Below are positions 1 through 5,417 of a DNA stretch of 5,910 bases, piece by piece. Location: positions 1 to 5,910 of the forward strand of contig CAJWLW010000303.1 of the NCBI GenBank assembly GCA_913042885.1, given 5' to 3'. The stretch's first letter is position 1, and each line of letters opens with the position of its first letter. The translations under genes and the position numbers were made by a program. Source of the stretch: an uncultured Lentisphaeria bacterium (lineage in GTDB: Bacteria; Verrucomicrobiota; Lentisphaeria; JABSQK01; CAJWLW01). The notes beneath the pieces are model-generated. The model saw only the letters and a program-made list of their open reading frames with translations, did not search any database and was not told the origin of the DNA.

Positions 1-226
1 TCGTCGTGATGAAGGCGGTCGTTTTAAGGCTGGCCATGACGATCTGCTGAAAGACTCCGGACGACAACTTGCGGTTTGCCAGGGCGATGATCGTTGCCCC
101 CATGGCACCACAGACTTTCTTTGCAGCATCCGCATTTTTTACTGTGGAGCTCACGAAAACAGCCGCGAACAGCCGTTCCACACAGCTACCTAAATACGAA
201 CATTTGACATATCGCCGAACCACCAT
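1..226 (-). pseudogene. Truncated TRAP transporter large permease (DctM-like) fragment, runs off left edge
   Basis: Read on the minus strand from the ATG at 226-224, the frame stays open for 75 codons to the left edge. Residues 40-75 (positions 109-2) read GAMGATIIALANRKLSSGVF and then QQIVMASLKTTAFITT. This resembles the central segment of TRAP-type large permease subunits (DctM/SiaM large domain), where a Gly/Ala-rich helix is followed by a basic loop, an amphipathic stretch and a conserved 'TTA' motif entering the next helix. In the family this segment lies roughly mid-protein, after some 220 or more residues. Here only about 39 unrelated-looking residues precede it, and an in-frame TGA lies just upstream of the ATG. 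The N-terminal half, including the first membrane helices, is therefore missing, and I saw no DctM-like sequence in the other upstream minus-strand frames I examined. Family TRAP permeases import organic acids with a DctP binding protein. The assignment is from pattern recognition over a short stretch; the piece could instead belong to another membrane protein. Confidence 0.45.
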
Positions 227-392
227 TCTTCATGGAATCAACGATACGATTGTTTGTCCTCTCCGATAGACATCTCAACTCATTGTCCCTGCGCCGGTGC
301 GGGTGTTCAGGTCGGAAGAAATGACGGATACAGCCGCGATTTCCCGACCGTCAATCATTTGTTTTCCCCCTGACATTTTTTTGGGACCTCCA

Positions 393-596
393 ATGATCAG
401 GCTCGACCGTCATTTCCTCATTGCCGTCACGTTCTGTGCCGCGGCTTTTTGCTTGCAGGCGGGTGGTGTCCGAAACACCACCGGGGGTCACTGGATGCTG
501 CCATCGATCGGATCGAGCAAAAAATCACGATACGTATCAACGCGGCGGGGCACACCGGCGTCGCAATCCCGGAACAGAAATTGCGCTCACATATGA
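393..596 (+). CDS. Possible short secreted protein or remnant with signal peptide
   Basis: The ATG at 393 opens a 67-codon frame whose start, MIRLDRHFLIAVTFCAAAFC followed by LQAGG, looks like a Sec signal peptide: two Arg near the N-terminus, a hydrophobic core of about 14 residues, then small residues. A GGGA stretch lies a few bases upstream (384-387). After about residue 27 the sequence becomes low-complexity, rich in basic and Ser residues, and resembles no family I know. Ordered-looking sequence (AAIDRIEQKITIRINAAG) lies in the next frame over at about 500-555, so a frameshifted secreted protein is one possibility; chance is another. I assign no function. Confidence 0.15.
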   Translation: MIRLDRHFLIAVTFCAAAFCLQAGGVRNTTGGHWMLPSIGSSKKSRYVSTRRGTPASQSRNRNCAHI

Positions 597-603
597 TATG
601 TGA
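587..603. promoter_or_regulatory. Perfect 17-bp palindrome, operator-like
   Basis: TCACATAT-G-ATATGTGA is an exact inverted repeat of 8-bp arms around a single central base. It lies in the gene-poor stretch, about 210 bp past the 3' end of the protease gene. The length and near-contiguous arms fit a dimeric repressor or activator site better than an RNA hairpin, because a one-base loop cannot fold well. No T-run follows, so it is not a terminator. The half-sites are arranged TCACA...TGTGA, the reverse of the CRP consensus order. No clear downstream gene for it to control is visible. Confidence 0.35.
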
Positions 604-810
604 ATTTCGGAACTTAACCAGAGCCAAGAGTAGCGACATGAGCAGGAAGAAACGCAAGATCAAGACCGCCACTACAGTCGAACGGTTGCACTGTAAACTG
701 ACAAGTTGTGTTCACCAGTATCTGCACGCCCTCCGCGGCAAGGGTAATCACCGCCGCTCTGCGTAGTGACTCTTGCCAGGTCGTTGACCTTCCATTTGTA
801 CCAGACAATT

Positions 811-1710
811 TCAAAACGCAGGCAGGGATTCCTGTCGCAGGACCGGCTCGAACGTCAGCAGCTCGATCGTCGCTTCGGGCAGCCCTTCGCCACCGTATCG
901 AGTCTTGAGATACTGCCAATCTGCCGCCTTGCCGTAGCGCACGGCTGCAGCGGACCAGGCAGCTTCCACCCGGTCCGGCCGGCCCGGATCGAGGCAATCT
1001 ACGAACTCCGCAAAGAAGAACTCGCCAAATGAAAAGTTGCGCTCGAGCCATCCAAGCTCGTCCGCCCGGGCAGTCGCGATGCTGGTGCCAGGCAGGTCGA
1101 GCCGCTCTATAATCGCCTCGCTGTGGCAGGCGTCGACGATCAGCAGCCGCTGCCTCGGCGCCAGTGGCTTGAGCATACGCCGCAGTTCCCTCGGGCGGAT
1201 GGTCTCACCAGTATCGCTCTCCAGCCAGGCACCTTTTCGACCGTGCATGCTGAGGTGCACCACCACGTGATCCTGGGGCCGCATGCGCAAGGCCAGTTGG
1301 CGCAGTGCGGCATGCAGATTCGCCTTGGTCGATGCCGCGGCGAGGCGGCGATCCAGCATACGGCGCAGCGATTCGGGAATGTCACCGGCCCCGGCATCCT
1401 CGTAGTCCGGCTGCGCGTCCAGGTAAAATACTGAAATATTGCGGGCCTCGTACCCGAGCCGCAGCAGATGGCGATAAATACGTACGGTCTGGATCCATCC
1501 GGCATTACGGTCGATCGGGTCCAGCACGGCATTGCCGCCGGTGCGCCAGTCGGAGCTGGTGAAAATGACGGCATAACAAACGGGGGCGGTCGGCAGCAAC
1601 GGGGGCGATGCACTGCCGCTGCGACTGCCGGTTGGCATGATACAACTGCTGCCGAGGCTCAGCAGCAGGATAACGAGGAAAACTCGATTCGCCGGACGCG
1701 CCACAGTCAT
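811..1710 (-). CDS. Caspase/legumain-like (clan CD) cysteine protease homologue, exported or lipoprotein
   Basis: This is a 299-residue protein if started at the ATG at 1710, which forms an ATGA overlap with the upstream gene's stop; a GTG at 1719 would add three residues. Residues 9-20 are hydrophobic and followed by LGSSC (Cys23), resembling a signal peptide with a slightly atypical lipobox, so membrane anchoring outside the cytoplasm is likely. A Pro/Ser-rich spacer leads to the clan CD fold. A strand and helix near residues 75-98 (Tyr79 to NISVFYLD) match the pre-catalytic region of legumain-type C13 enzymes. The catalytic His sits in HLSMHG (His156), after a hydrophobic strand, and the catalytic Cys in LLIVDACHSE (Cys195), also after a hydrophobic strand. 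This His-Gly...Asp/Glu-Ala-Cys pattern is the hallmark of caspases (C14), legumains (C13) and gingipains. Both dyad residues are present, so activity is plausible. Specificity is not deducible; the DACHS block resembles both C13 and C14. It is the distal gene of a two-gene operon with the zinc-ribbon/HEAT protein. Confidence 0.82.
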   Translation of the reverse strand: MTVARPANRVFLVILLLSLGSSCIMPTGSRSGSASPPLLPTAPVCYAVIFTSSDWRTGGNAVLDPIDRNAGWIQTVRIYRHLLRLGYEARNISVFYLDAQPDYEDAGAGDIPESLRRMLDRRLAAASTKANLHAALRQLALRMRPQDHVVVHLSMHGRKGAWLESDTGETIRPRELRRMLKPLAPRQRLLIVDACHSEAIIERLDLPGTSIATARADELGWLERNFSFGEFFFAEFVDCLDPGRPDRVEAAWSAAAVRYGKAADWQYLKTRYGGEGLPEATIELLTFEPVLRQESLPAF

Positions 1711-3281
1711 TTCCGGCACGTTGCCCTGAAGGTGGTCCGCACAAAACCGCCATAGGCTTTAATGTCCCGTCCCTTCCCGTTGAGTCTCTGGAGGCTGGTG
1801 CTGGTGATCGCAGCAGTGTAGAGCTCCCCATCGGTCAAGCGCAGATTGACATTGATTCCATCGAACCACCAGGTGCCGGTGTCTTCACGTCTCGTGTCGG
1901 CGTTCATCCACCGCAGCGTGCCGCCCTTATTGAAGAGCAGGAAATAGCTTTTCGGATTCATATCGACGTCAAAATCGACGCCGTCCCCATCCCCGTCCTG
2001 GCCCAGGTAGGTCTCGTATTCCAGGTGGCGTTTCATCGTCATCTGCCACGAGGACCCCACGAGCGACTGCACGATATACGCCCGTCTGGCAGCCACGCGG
2101 ATGGCTTCGCGGTCCTCGTCGTTGGAAGCGAATGTGCCGAGCAGGTCCAAAACCGACTGGTCTTTGCTGGCGGTAGCGCCCAGCGCCACGATGGCAAGGC
2201 GTTGAATCTCTTCATCCGCGGCCGCCGTCAACCTTTTAAGCGTTTCAACGGCATCTGCATTGCGGGGTCCCAGTTCGACGAGAGCATCGAGGGCGCGTAT
2301 GCGGGATTTGGCGGTGCCTGATTCGCCGACTTCGGCAAGCATGTTCGCGGCTGCCGGGCCGGCGCGCACAAGCAGGCGAAAGGCCAGATCCAGGATGACA
2401 TCGTCGGTATCGCCGACGACCAGCTTGAGAGTTTCGATCAACTGCTCGGTATCTTTGACGGGGTCGAGGATGTGGGAGACCGCCTCGATCGCGGCCCGCC
2501 GCACCTCAATCGGTTGCCCCGACTGCTGCCTGGCGCTGAGCGCCGGCACGGCCGACTTGGCGGGATGACCGATGCTGCCGAGCAGGTCTATAAAGGGTTC
2601 AGGCTGCGTCATGCTTTCCTTCTGCAGCCACTCGGCCAGACGATCGATCACCGCTGGATCCTCCTTGCAGGCAGCCAGCAAAGTCTGGGCAGCCAGGTCA
2701 TCGACGAAACCCGCCATGAACTTGTCGATAGCGTTCGCTTCGACGATTTTTTTTACCTCGTAAAGTCTGTCCCGGGTGCTGCCGTCGAGGGCGCGCAGGA
2801 AGAATTCGGTGGCGTCGTCGCGGCCGTCCTGACGTTTCCTCAGCTCAAGCTCGAAGATGAGGTACGGGCGGCGGCCGTCGCCGTCACGACGATGCTCGAA
2901 GTAGCATTGCCACAACTGCGAGTGTTTGAGAATGACCGGCCAATTGCCACGGTTGATGTCATCGCCCTCGAGCCTATAGTCGGACCGCATCAGGAACCAG
3001 GCGCCAACGCCGAGGCCGGCAAGCACGAATACGAGGACGGGGATGGCGATCCTCAATGCGAAGCCGCGCTTGCCGGTAGCGGCAATGGCGGCTTCGGGCA
3101 ATTCAGCCGGCTGCGGTTGTGGCGGCGTGGCCTCGGGAGACGAATCACCCTCAGGTGCAGGTGCAGGTGCGGGTGCAGATGTAGGTGTACCGGCACCGAC
3201 GCAATGTCCGCATTTTGTACAGACAAGGCTGTCCTTAGCCAGGCACACACCGCATTTTGAGCAAACCGCTAGATGTGGCAT
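1707..3281 (-). CDS. Zinc-ribbon, single-pass membrane protein with HEAT-like repeats and lipocalin-like C-terminus
   Basis: This is a 524-residue protein from the ATG at 3281. A further in-frame ATG at 3350 would add 23 residues, but the zinc ribbon starts right after 3281 and the added residues look random. Residues 7-27 hold two CxxCxxC knuckles (Cys7, 10, 13 and 21, 24, 27), a zinc-ribbon type element. An Ala/Pro/Thr-rich linker (about 31-66) leads to one membrane helix (about 78-98) preceded by Lys/Arg, which predicts the N-terminus inside and the remainder outside. Residues of about 100-220 are an unassigned globular, charged segment. Residues of about 228-405 show alpha-helical HEAT/armadillo-like repeats, for example PAKSAVPALS...VRRAAIEAV and RIRALDALVELGP. 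Residues 429-440 carry an EF-hand-like loop (Asp429, 431, 433, Gly434, Asp440). The end (about 409-524), with GSSW..., FNKGGTLRW, GTWWFDG and LRLTDGELY, looks like a small lipocalin-like beta-barrel. The stop overlaps the protease start, suggesting translational coupling and a shared role, perhaps scaffolding or sensing. I recognise no named family for the whole chain. Confidence 0.85.
   Translation of the reverse strand: MPHLAVCSKCGVCLAKDSLVCTKCGHCVGAGTPTSAPAPAPAPEGDSSPEATPPQPQPAELPEAAIAATGKRGFALRIAIPVLVFVLAGLGVGAWFLMRSDYRLEGDDINRGNWPVILKHSQLWQCYFEHRRDGDGRRPYLIFELELRKRQDGRDDATEFFLRALDGSTRDRLYEVKKIVEANAIDKFMAGFVDDLAAQTLLAACKEDPAVIDRLAEWLQKESMTQPEPFIDLLGSIGHPAKSAVPALSARQQSGQPIEVRRAAIEAVSHILDPVKDTEQLIETLKLVVGDTDDVILDLAFRLLVRAGPAAANMLAEVGESGTAKSRIRALDALVELGPRNADAVETLKRLTAAADEEIQRLAIVALGATASKDQSVLDLLGTFASNDEDREAIRVAARRAYIVQSLVGSSWQMTMKRHLEYETYLGQDGDGDGVDFDVDMNPKSYFLLFNKGGTLRWMNADTRREDTGTWWFDGINVNLRLTDGELYTAAITSTSLQRLNGKGRDIKAYGGFVRTTFRATCRK
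3152..3187. repeat. Hexanucleotide tandem repeat (CAGGTG) coding the Ala/Pro linker
   Basis: Three exact CAGGTG units (3152-3169) are followed by three diverged ones (CGGGTG, CAGATG, TAGGTG). On the coding (minus) strand they specify alternating Ala-Pro/Ser-Ala residues of the linker between the zinc ribbon and the membrane helix. Because the unit is six bases long, gain or loss of units keeps the reading frame and would only change linker length. Confidence 0.7.
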
Positions 3282-3420
3282 AGCATACCGCCAGACAGAT
3301 GGCGCGGTGGTGTTCGTATCATGTGACTTTGCGGTCGGACATCTAACCACTCATGGAAACGTTGCGTCTGACGGTCAGGCCGAGATCGGGTCACCACCAT
3401 GCAAAATTGCCCGAGTCAGG

Positions 3421-3426
3421 TATAAT
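3421..3426 (+). promoter_or_regulatory. -10 element for the dehydrogenase gene
   Basis: An exact TATAAT lies 47 bases before the ATG at 3474, which would give a leader of about 40 bases. The position 17 bases upstream (3398-3403, CATGCA) does not resemble TTGACA, so the promoter either relies on its perfect -10 or needs an activator. Confidence 0.5.
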
Positions 3427-3462
3427 ACTGCCTTACCAACGCCTGAACAACTAACGCATCCC

Positions 3463-3468
3463 AAAGGA
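3463..3468 (+). promoter_or_regulatory. Ribosome binding site of the dehydrogenase gene
   Basis: AAAGGA ends five bases before the ATG at 3474. It fixes that start, which also matches the usual N-terminus of the family (MKIVVLDGFTLNPGD). Confidence 0.7.
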
Positions 3469-3473
3469 TCACC

Positions 3474-4430
3474 ATGAAAATCGTAGTGCTTGACGGCTTC
3501 ACACTCAACCCCGGCGACAACCCTTGGAACGACCTGTTGCCGCTTGGCGACGTGGAAGTATATGAACGCACACCCGCCGATCAAGTCATCGAACGCGCTG
3601 TCGACGCCGATATCCTGATTATCAACAAGATCATCCTAAGCGCCGCCGTCCTCGAACAGCTTCCGAACCTCAAGTTCGTGGCGGTGACTGCAACCGGCTT
3701 CAACGTGGTCGATATCGAAGCGGCACGCGCTCGCAATATCTCTGTCTCGAACGTACCGGTGTACGGCACCGACAGCGTCGCACAGTTCGTATTTGCTCTG
3801 CTGCTGCAGATGTGCCACAACGTCGCCCTGCATGAAGCCGCCGTCAAAGACGGTGATTGGACGCGCTGCCCGGACTTCTGTTTCTGGAATACGCCGCAGA
3901 TCGAGCTAGCCGGGAAGACGTTGGGGATCGTCGGGTTTGGCCGTATTGGCCGACGCACCGGTGAGATTGGGCACGCGATGGGTATGAACGTCATTGCGAA
4001 CGACCTCTACACTGACCACCCGCCCGATTATTCACCGTTCGCGTGGGCTAGCCTGGACGAGGTGTTCGAGCAGTCCGACGCCATATCACTGCACGCCCCG
4101 CTGACGCCGGAGAACACAGGACTGATCAATCAGGAGCGCCTCGCCCAGATGAAGGATTCGGCGTTTCTGATCAACACTGCCCGCGGTCCGCTCGTTGTCG
4201 AGGACGACCTGGCGACGGCGCTGAACGACGGCGCCATCGCTGGTGCCGCGCTCGATGTCGTGATGGTCGAGCCGATGACAGCCGACAATCCCCTGTTGAC
4301 GGCAAAGAATTGTATCATAACCCCGCACATTGCGTGGGCTACGCTGGCGGCACGATCACGCCTGATGCAGACAACAGTCGGCAATGTCCGCGCCTTTCAG
4401 GCCGATGCATCGGAGAATGTGGTGAATTGA
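3474..4430 (+). CDS. D-2-hydroxyacid dehydrogenase, glycerate dehydrogenase/hydroxypyruvate reductase type
   Basis: A 318-residue, full-length member of the D-isomer-specific 2-hydroxyacid dehydrogenase family, expected to be cytoplasmic. The split substrate-binding domain (about 1-100 and 290-318) encloses a Rossmann NAD-binding domain with GFGRIG at 154-159. Asp177, about 18 residues later, is the usual acidic residue that favours NAD over NADP. The catalytic set is complete: Arg237 in NTARGPL, Glu266 in VMVEPM and His285 in TPHIAW. The substrate-loop region holds TATGFNVVD (72-80) and VPVYGTDSVAQ (94-104). The closest recognisable type is HprA-like glycerate dehydrogenase, which interconverts hydroxypyruvate and D-glycerate in glyoxylate/serine metabolism. 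The family is promiscuous, so another 2-oxoacid is possible. The gene stands alone, with its own TATAAT element and ribosome binding site. No clear terminator is visible after it; a GCTT/AAGC hairpin at 4452-4464 lacks a T-run. Confidence 0.93.
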   Translation: MKIVVLDGFTLNPGDNPWNDLLPLGDVEVYERTPADQVIERAVDADILIINKIILSAAVLEQLPNLKFVAVTATGFNVVDIEAARARNISVSNVPVYGTDSVAQFVFALLLQMCHNVALHEAAVKDGDWTRCPDFCFWNTPQIELAGKTLGIVGFGRIGRRTGEIGHAMGMNVIANDLYTDHPPDYSPFAWASLDEVFEQSDAISLHAPLTPENTGLINQERLAQMKDSAFLINTARGPLVVEDDLATALNDGAIAGAALDVVMVEPMTADNPLLTAKNCIITPHIAWATLAARSRLMQTTVGNVRAFQADASENVVN

Positions 4431-4597
4431 GGGAAATGTTCAGTTGGCCGGGCTTGGCGAAAGCGCTCGATCTTTGAACGGTGGAAGTATTGCGGGAAAC
4501 GACCCGGTGGCGCCAGAGCAGCAGCCGTTCACTGGGCGTGGAATTTCAAGTTGATGTAATAAAAGTCAGCATTATTATCGATCACCAATGGCGATGG
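4431..4597. other. Intergenic stretch without a recognisable gene
   Basis: This lies between the dehydrogenase stop and the nitrilase-like remnant. It includes an AT-rich patch (about 4545-4580) unlike the flanking coding DNA. The open frame from an ATG at 4481 leads into the remnant, but its first 40 residues show no nitrilase character. The AT-rich patch may mark the join where the 5' part of the hydrolase gene was lost. Confidence 0.4.
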
Positions 4598-4888
4598 GGA
4601 CGCGCCATCGACACCGGTACCTATCTGCTGCGCAGTACCTACGCTATCGGGACCGAAGACACAGGTGGCCGGTCGTTGATTGCAGCTCCCGACGGTCGGC
4701 TGCTCGGGGTTGCTGCTGGCGAACCGCAGGTCCTGAGTGTGACCGTGGATCCGCAACAGAAATTCAACCACCAGGCATCGTACGGCCAGCCGATGACCGA
4801 GCACCGGTCGCTGATCGAGTCCCACCGCTGTCCCGACATATATCGCCCGAACAGTCCAGCTTGTCGAGCCGGCAATCCTCCACGTTGA
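4598..4888 (+). pseudogene. C-terminal fragment of a carbon-nitrogen hydrolase (nitrilase superfamily)
   Basis: The frame from 4598 (GRAIDTGTYLLRSTY) to the TGA at 4886-4888 matches the C-terminal third of carbon-nitrogen hydrolases. RAID-TGTYLLRST corresponds to the conserved 'RAxENxxYvvxs' helix and strand after the catalytic Cys region. GRSLIAAPDGRLLG is the 'G.S.I..P.G.vL' strand pair. GEPQVLSVTVDPQQKF matches the 'E.v..a.iDl...' strand, and EHRSLIESHRCPDIYRP ends like the usual 'RRP.lY'. About 85 residues stay open with G/C-rich third codon positions, as in real coding DNA. The catalytic Glu, Lys and Cys parts, normally in the first 200 residues, are absent, and the upstream sequence does not resemble them. 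An ATG at 4481 could still give a 135-residue product, but it could not act as an amidase or nitrilase. Homology is judged by eye; the fragment nature follows from the length. Confidence 0.6.
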
Positions 4889-4999
4889 AATATCTGCCTT
4901 TGCATCTTTTCCATGTTCTACTATAAATACGGCGCCGAGTTCGGTTGAAAACGCGTGCGGGTGATGGGAACTGCAGGGGAAAAGGCCGCTGTTGGCCGC

Positions 5000-5028
5000 T
5001 TGACACACCCGGGTACCGCTAATACATT
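5000..5028 (+). promoter_or_regulatory. Sigma70-type promoter of rpmE
   Basis: A perfect -35 TTGACA (5000-5005) and a -10-like TACATT (5023-5028, four of six consensus bases) are separated by exactly 17 bases. Transcription would start near 5035, giving a leader of about 40 bases before the rpmE ATG at 5075. Confidence 0.65.
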
Positions 5029-5047
5029 GTGCGTTCACTTTTTGACT

Positions 5048-5061
5048 TTCGAAAATTCGAA
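5048..5061 (+). promoter_or_regulatory. Possible small leader hairpin before rpmE
   Basis: TTCG (5048-5051) can pair with CGAA (5058-5061) around a six-base A/T loop, immediately 5' of the CGGGA ribosome binding site (5063-5067). In E. coli bL31 has been reported to repress its own mRNA through the leader, so a similar role here is conceivable. The stem is only four base pairs, so this is a weak candidate. Confidence 0.2.
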
Positions 5062-5074
5062 GCGGGATGCCAAG

Positions 5075-5296
5075 ATGCAAACTGAAATTCACCCAACCTA
5101 CTATGCGGACGCGGTAGTCTCCTGTGCCTGTGGTGCCGAATATCATGTCGGATCGACACGCCAGGAATCAAAGGTCGCGATCTGCGCGCAATGCCACCCG
5201 TTCTTTACCGGCAAGCAGAAATTTGTCGATACCGAAGGTCGGGTCGACCGCTTCCGCCGGCGCTACAATCTGGAACCCCAGGAAGGCGAGGAATAG
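5075..5296 (+). CDS. rpmE: 50S ribosomal protein bL31, zinc-binding type
   Basis: A 73-residue protein of normal length for bL31, which sits at the central protuberance of the large subunit and forms part of the intersubunit bridge to the small-subunit head. It starts MQTEIHP, aligning with the E. coli start MKKDIHP; this fixes the ATG at 5075 rather than the in-frame ATG at 4955. Cys17, Cys19, Cys37 and Cys40 form the zinc site of the 'C+' form. The signature [21 protein letters not shown] (residues 40-60) is almost identical to known bL31. Bacteria with both forms often repress a Cys-less copy through Zur; this copy is the zinc-containing, normally constitutive one. The ribosome binding site is CGGGA at 5063-5067. 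It has its own promoter, and a terminator separates it from prfA. Confidence 0.97.
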   Translation: MQTEIHPTYYADAVVSCACGAEYHVGSTRQESKVAICAQCHPFFTGKQKFVDTEGRVDRFRRRYNLEPQEGEE

Positions 5297-5321
5297 TTCT
5301 CTAAATTTTCTTTTGTGGCAC

Positions 5322-5361
5322 AGAGCCCATCCGTCCAACCACGGTTGGGCTCTTTTCGTTT
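5322..5361 (+). terminator. Intrinsic terminator after rpmE
   Basis: AGAGCCCA (5322-5329) pairs with TGGGCTCT (5346-5353). Inside it, CCGT (5331-5334) pairs with ACGG (5341-5344) across a single T-T mismatch, leaving a six-base loop. The 12-bp stem is followed by TTTTCGTTT. It lies 26 bases after the rpmE stop and should end that transcript, so prfA probably depends on read-through or on a promoter in 5362-5426 that I cannot identify. Confidence 0.85.
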
Positions 5362-5412
5362 AGAACTTCAGAAAATTAATTGCCGAACAGCCGGCACAAG
5401 GCGCGCTTGTTC

Positions 5413-5417
5413 GAGGT
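5413..5417 (+). promoter_or_regulatory. Ribosome binding site of prfA
   Basis: GAGGT lies nine bases before the ATG at 5427, a good match to the anti-Shine-Dalgarno sequence. It decides this start over the internal ATG at residue 10. Confidence 0.7.

Larger units (their letters stand above)
227..810. other. Gene-poor region between the TRAP remnant and the protease operon
   Basis: No frame on either strand combines a start, a ribosome binding site and a recognisable protein over these roughly 580 bases. Three short frames exist: 393-596 plus, 449-766 plus and 427-672 minus. All lack family motifs, and the last two look compositionally random. The only structured elements I see are the signal-peptide-like start at 393 and the palindrome at 587-603. 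No intrinsic terminator with a T-tract is visible downstream of the protease gene (below 811 on the minus strand); a weak AGGTC/GACCT hairpin at about 778-790 has no U-run. The region could be decayed coding DNA, given the remnant at its left end. Confidence 0.5.
3282..3473. promoter_or_regulatory. Divergent intergenic region
   Basis: These 192 bases separate the leftward zinc-ribbon/protease operon from the rightward dehydrogenase gene, so both transcripts should start here. The rightward signals are clear (see the 3421 and 3463 entries). For the leftward operon I see no convincing -35/-10 pair and only a weak GGCGG-type ribosome binding site before the ATG at 3281. A short odd palindrome CTGAC-G-GTCAG lies at 3368-3378 and could be a regulator half-site pair, but at 11 bp it may be chance. 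Confidence 0.5.
4889..5074. other. Intergenic region upstream of rpmE
   Basis: No coding frame with support is present. It contains an exact direct repeat GGCCGCT (4984-4990 and 4994-5000) that abuts the -35 box of the rpmE promoter, the promoter itself, and a leader with two TTCGAA copies (5048-5053, 5056-5061) just before the ribosome binding site. Confidence 0.5.

Noticed and set aside
587..603. CRP/FNR-type binding site
   Set aside because: The half-sites read TCACA then TGTGA, the opposite order from the TGTGA-N6-TCACA consensus.
449..766. Plus-strand frame of 105 codons in the left gene-poor region
   Set aside because: It has no ribosome binding site and no recognisable motif, and it is rich in basic residues throughout. 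Only a short stretch (about 500-555) looks ordered, which is noted with the 393 frame.
614..1051. Minus-strand frame overlapping the protease 3' end
   Set aside because: It is a shifted-frame shadow of the protease gene that happens to stay open past the stop; its translation shows no motif.
3152..3187. CRISPR or other array
   Set aside because: The unit is six bases with no spacers and lies inside a coding region; it is a simple codon-pair repeat.
2472..3260. Plus-strand open frame of 262 codons
   Set aside because: It is antisense to the zinc-ribbon/HEAT gene, whose cysteines, membrane helix and repeats are clear on the minus strand. Its Arg/Gly/Cys-rich end merely mirrors the Ala/Pro hexamer repeat.
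3407..3426. TTGCCC as a -35 box for the TATAAT at 3421
   Set aside because: The gap is eight bases, far too short for a sigma70 promoter.
4452..4464. Terminator after the dehydrogenase gene
   Set aside because: The GCTT/AAGC stem has four base pairs and no following T-run.
4529..5146. Long minus-strand open frame of 205 codons
   Set aside because: It is antisense to the nitrilase-like fragment and to the start of rpmE, both with recognisable proteins on the plus strand. Its own translation shows no family motif and no ribosome binding site.
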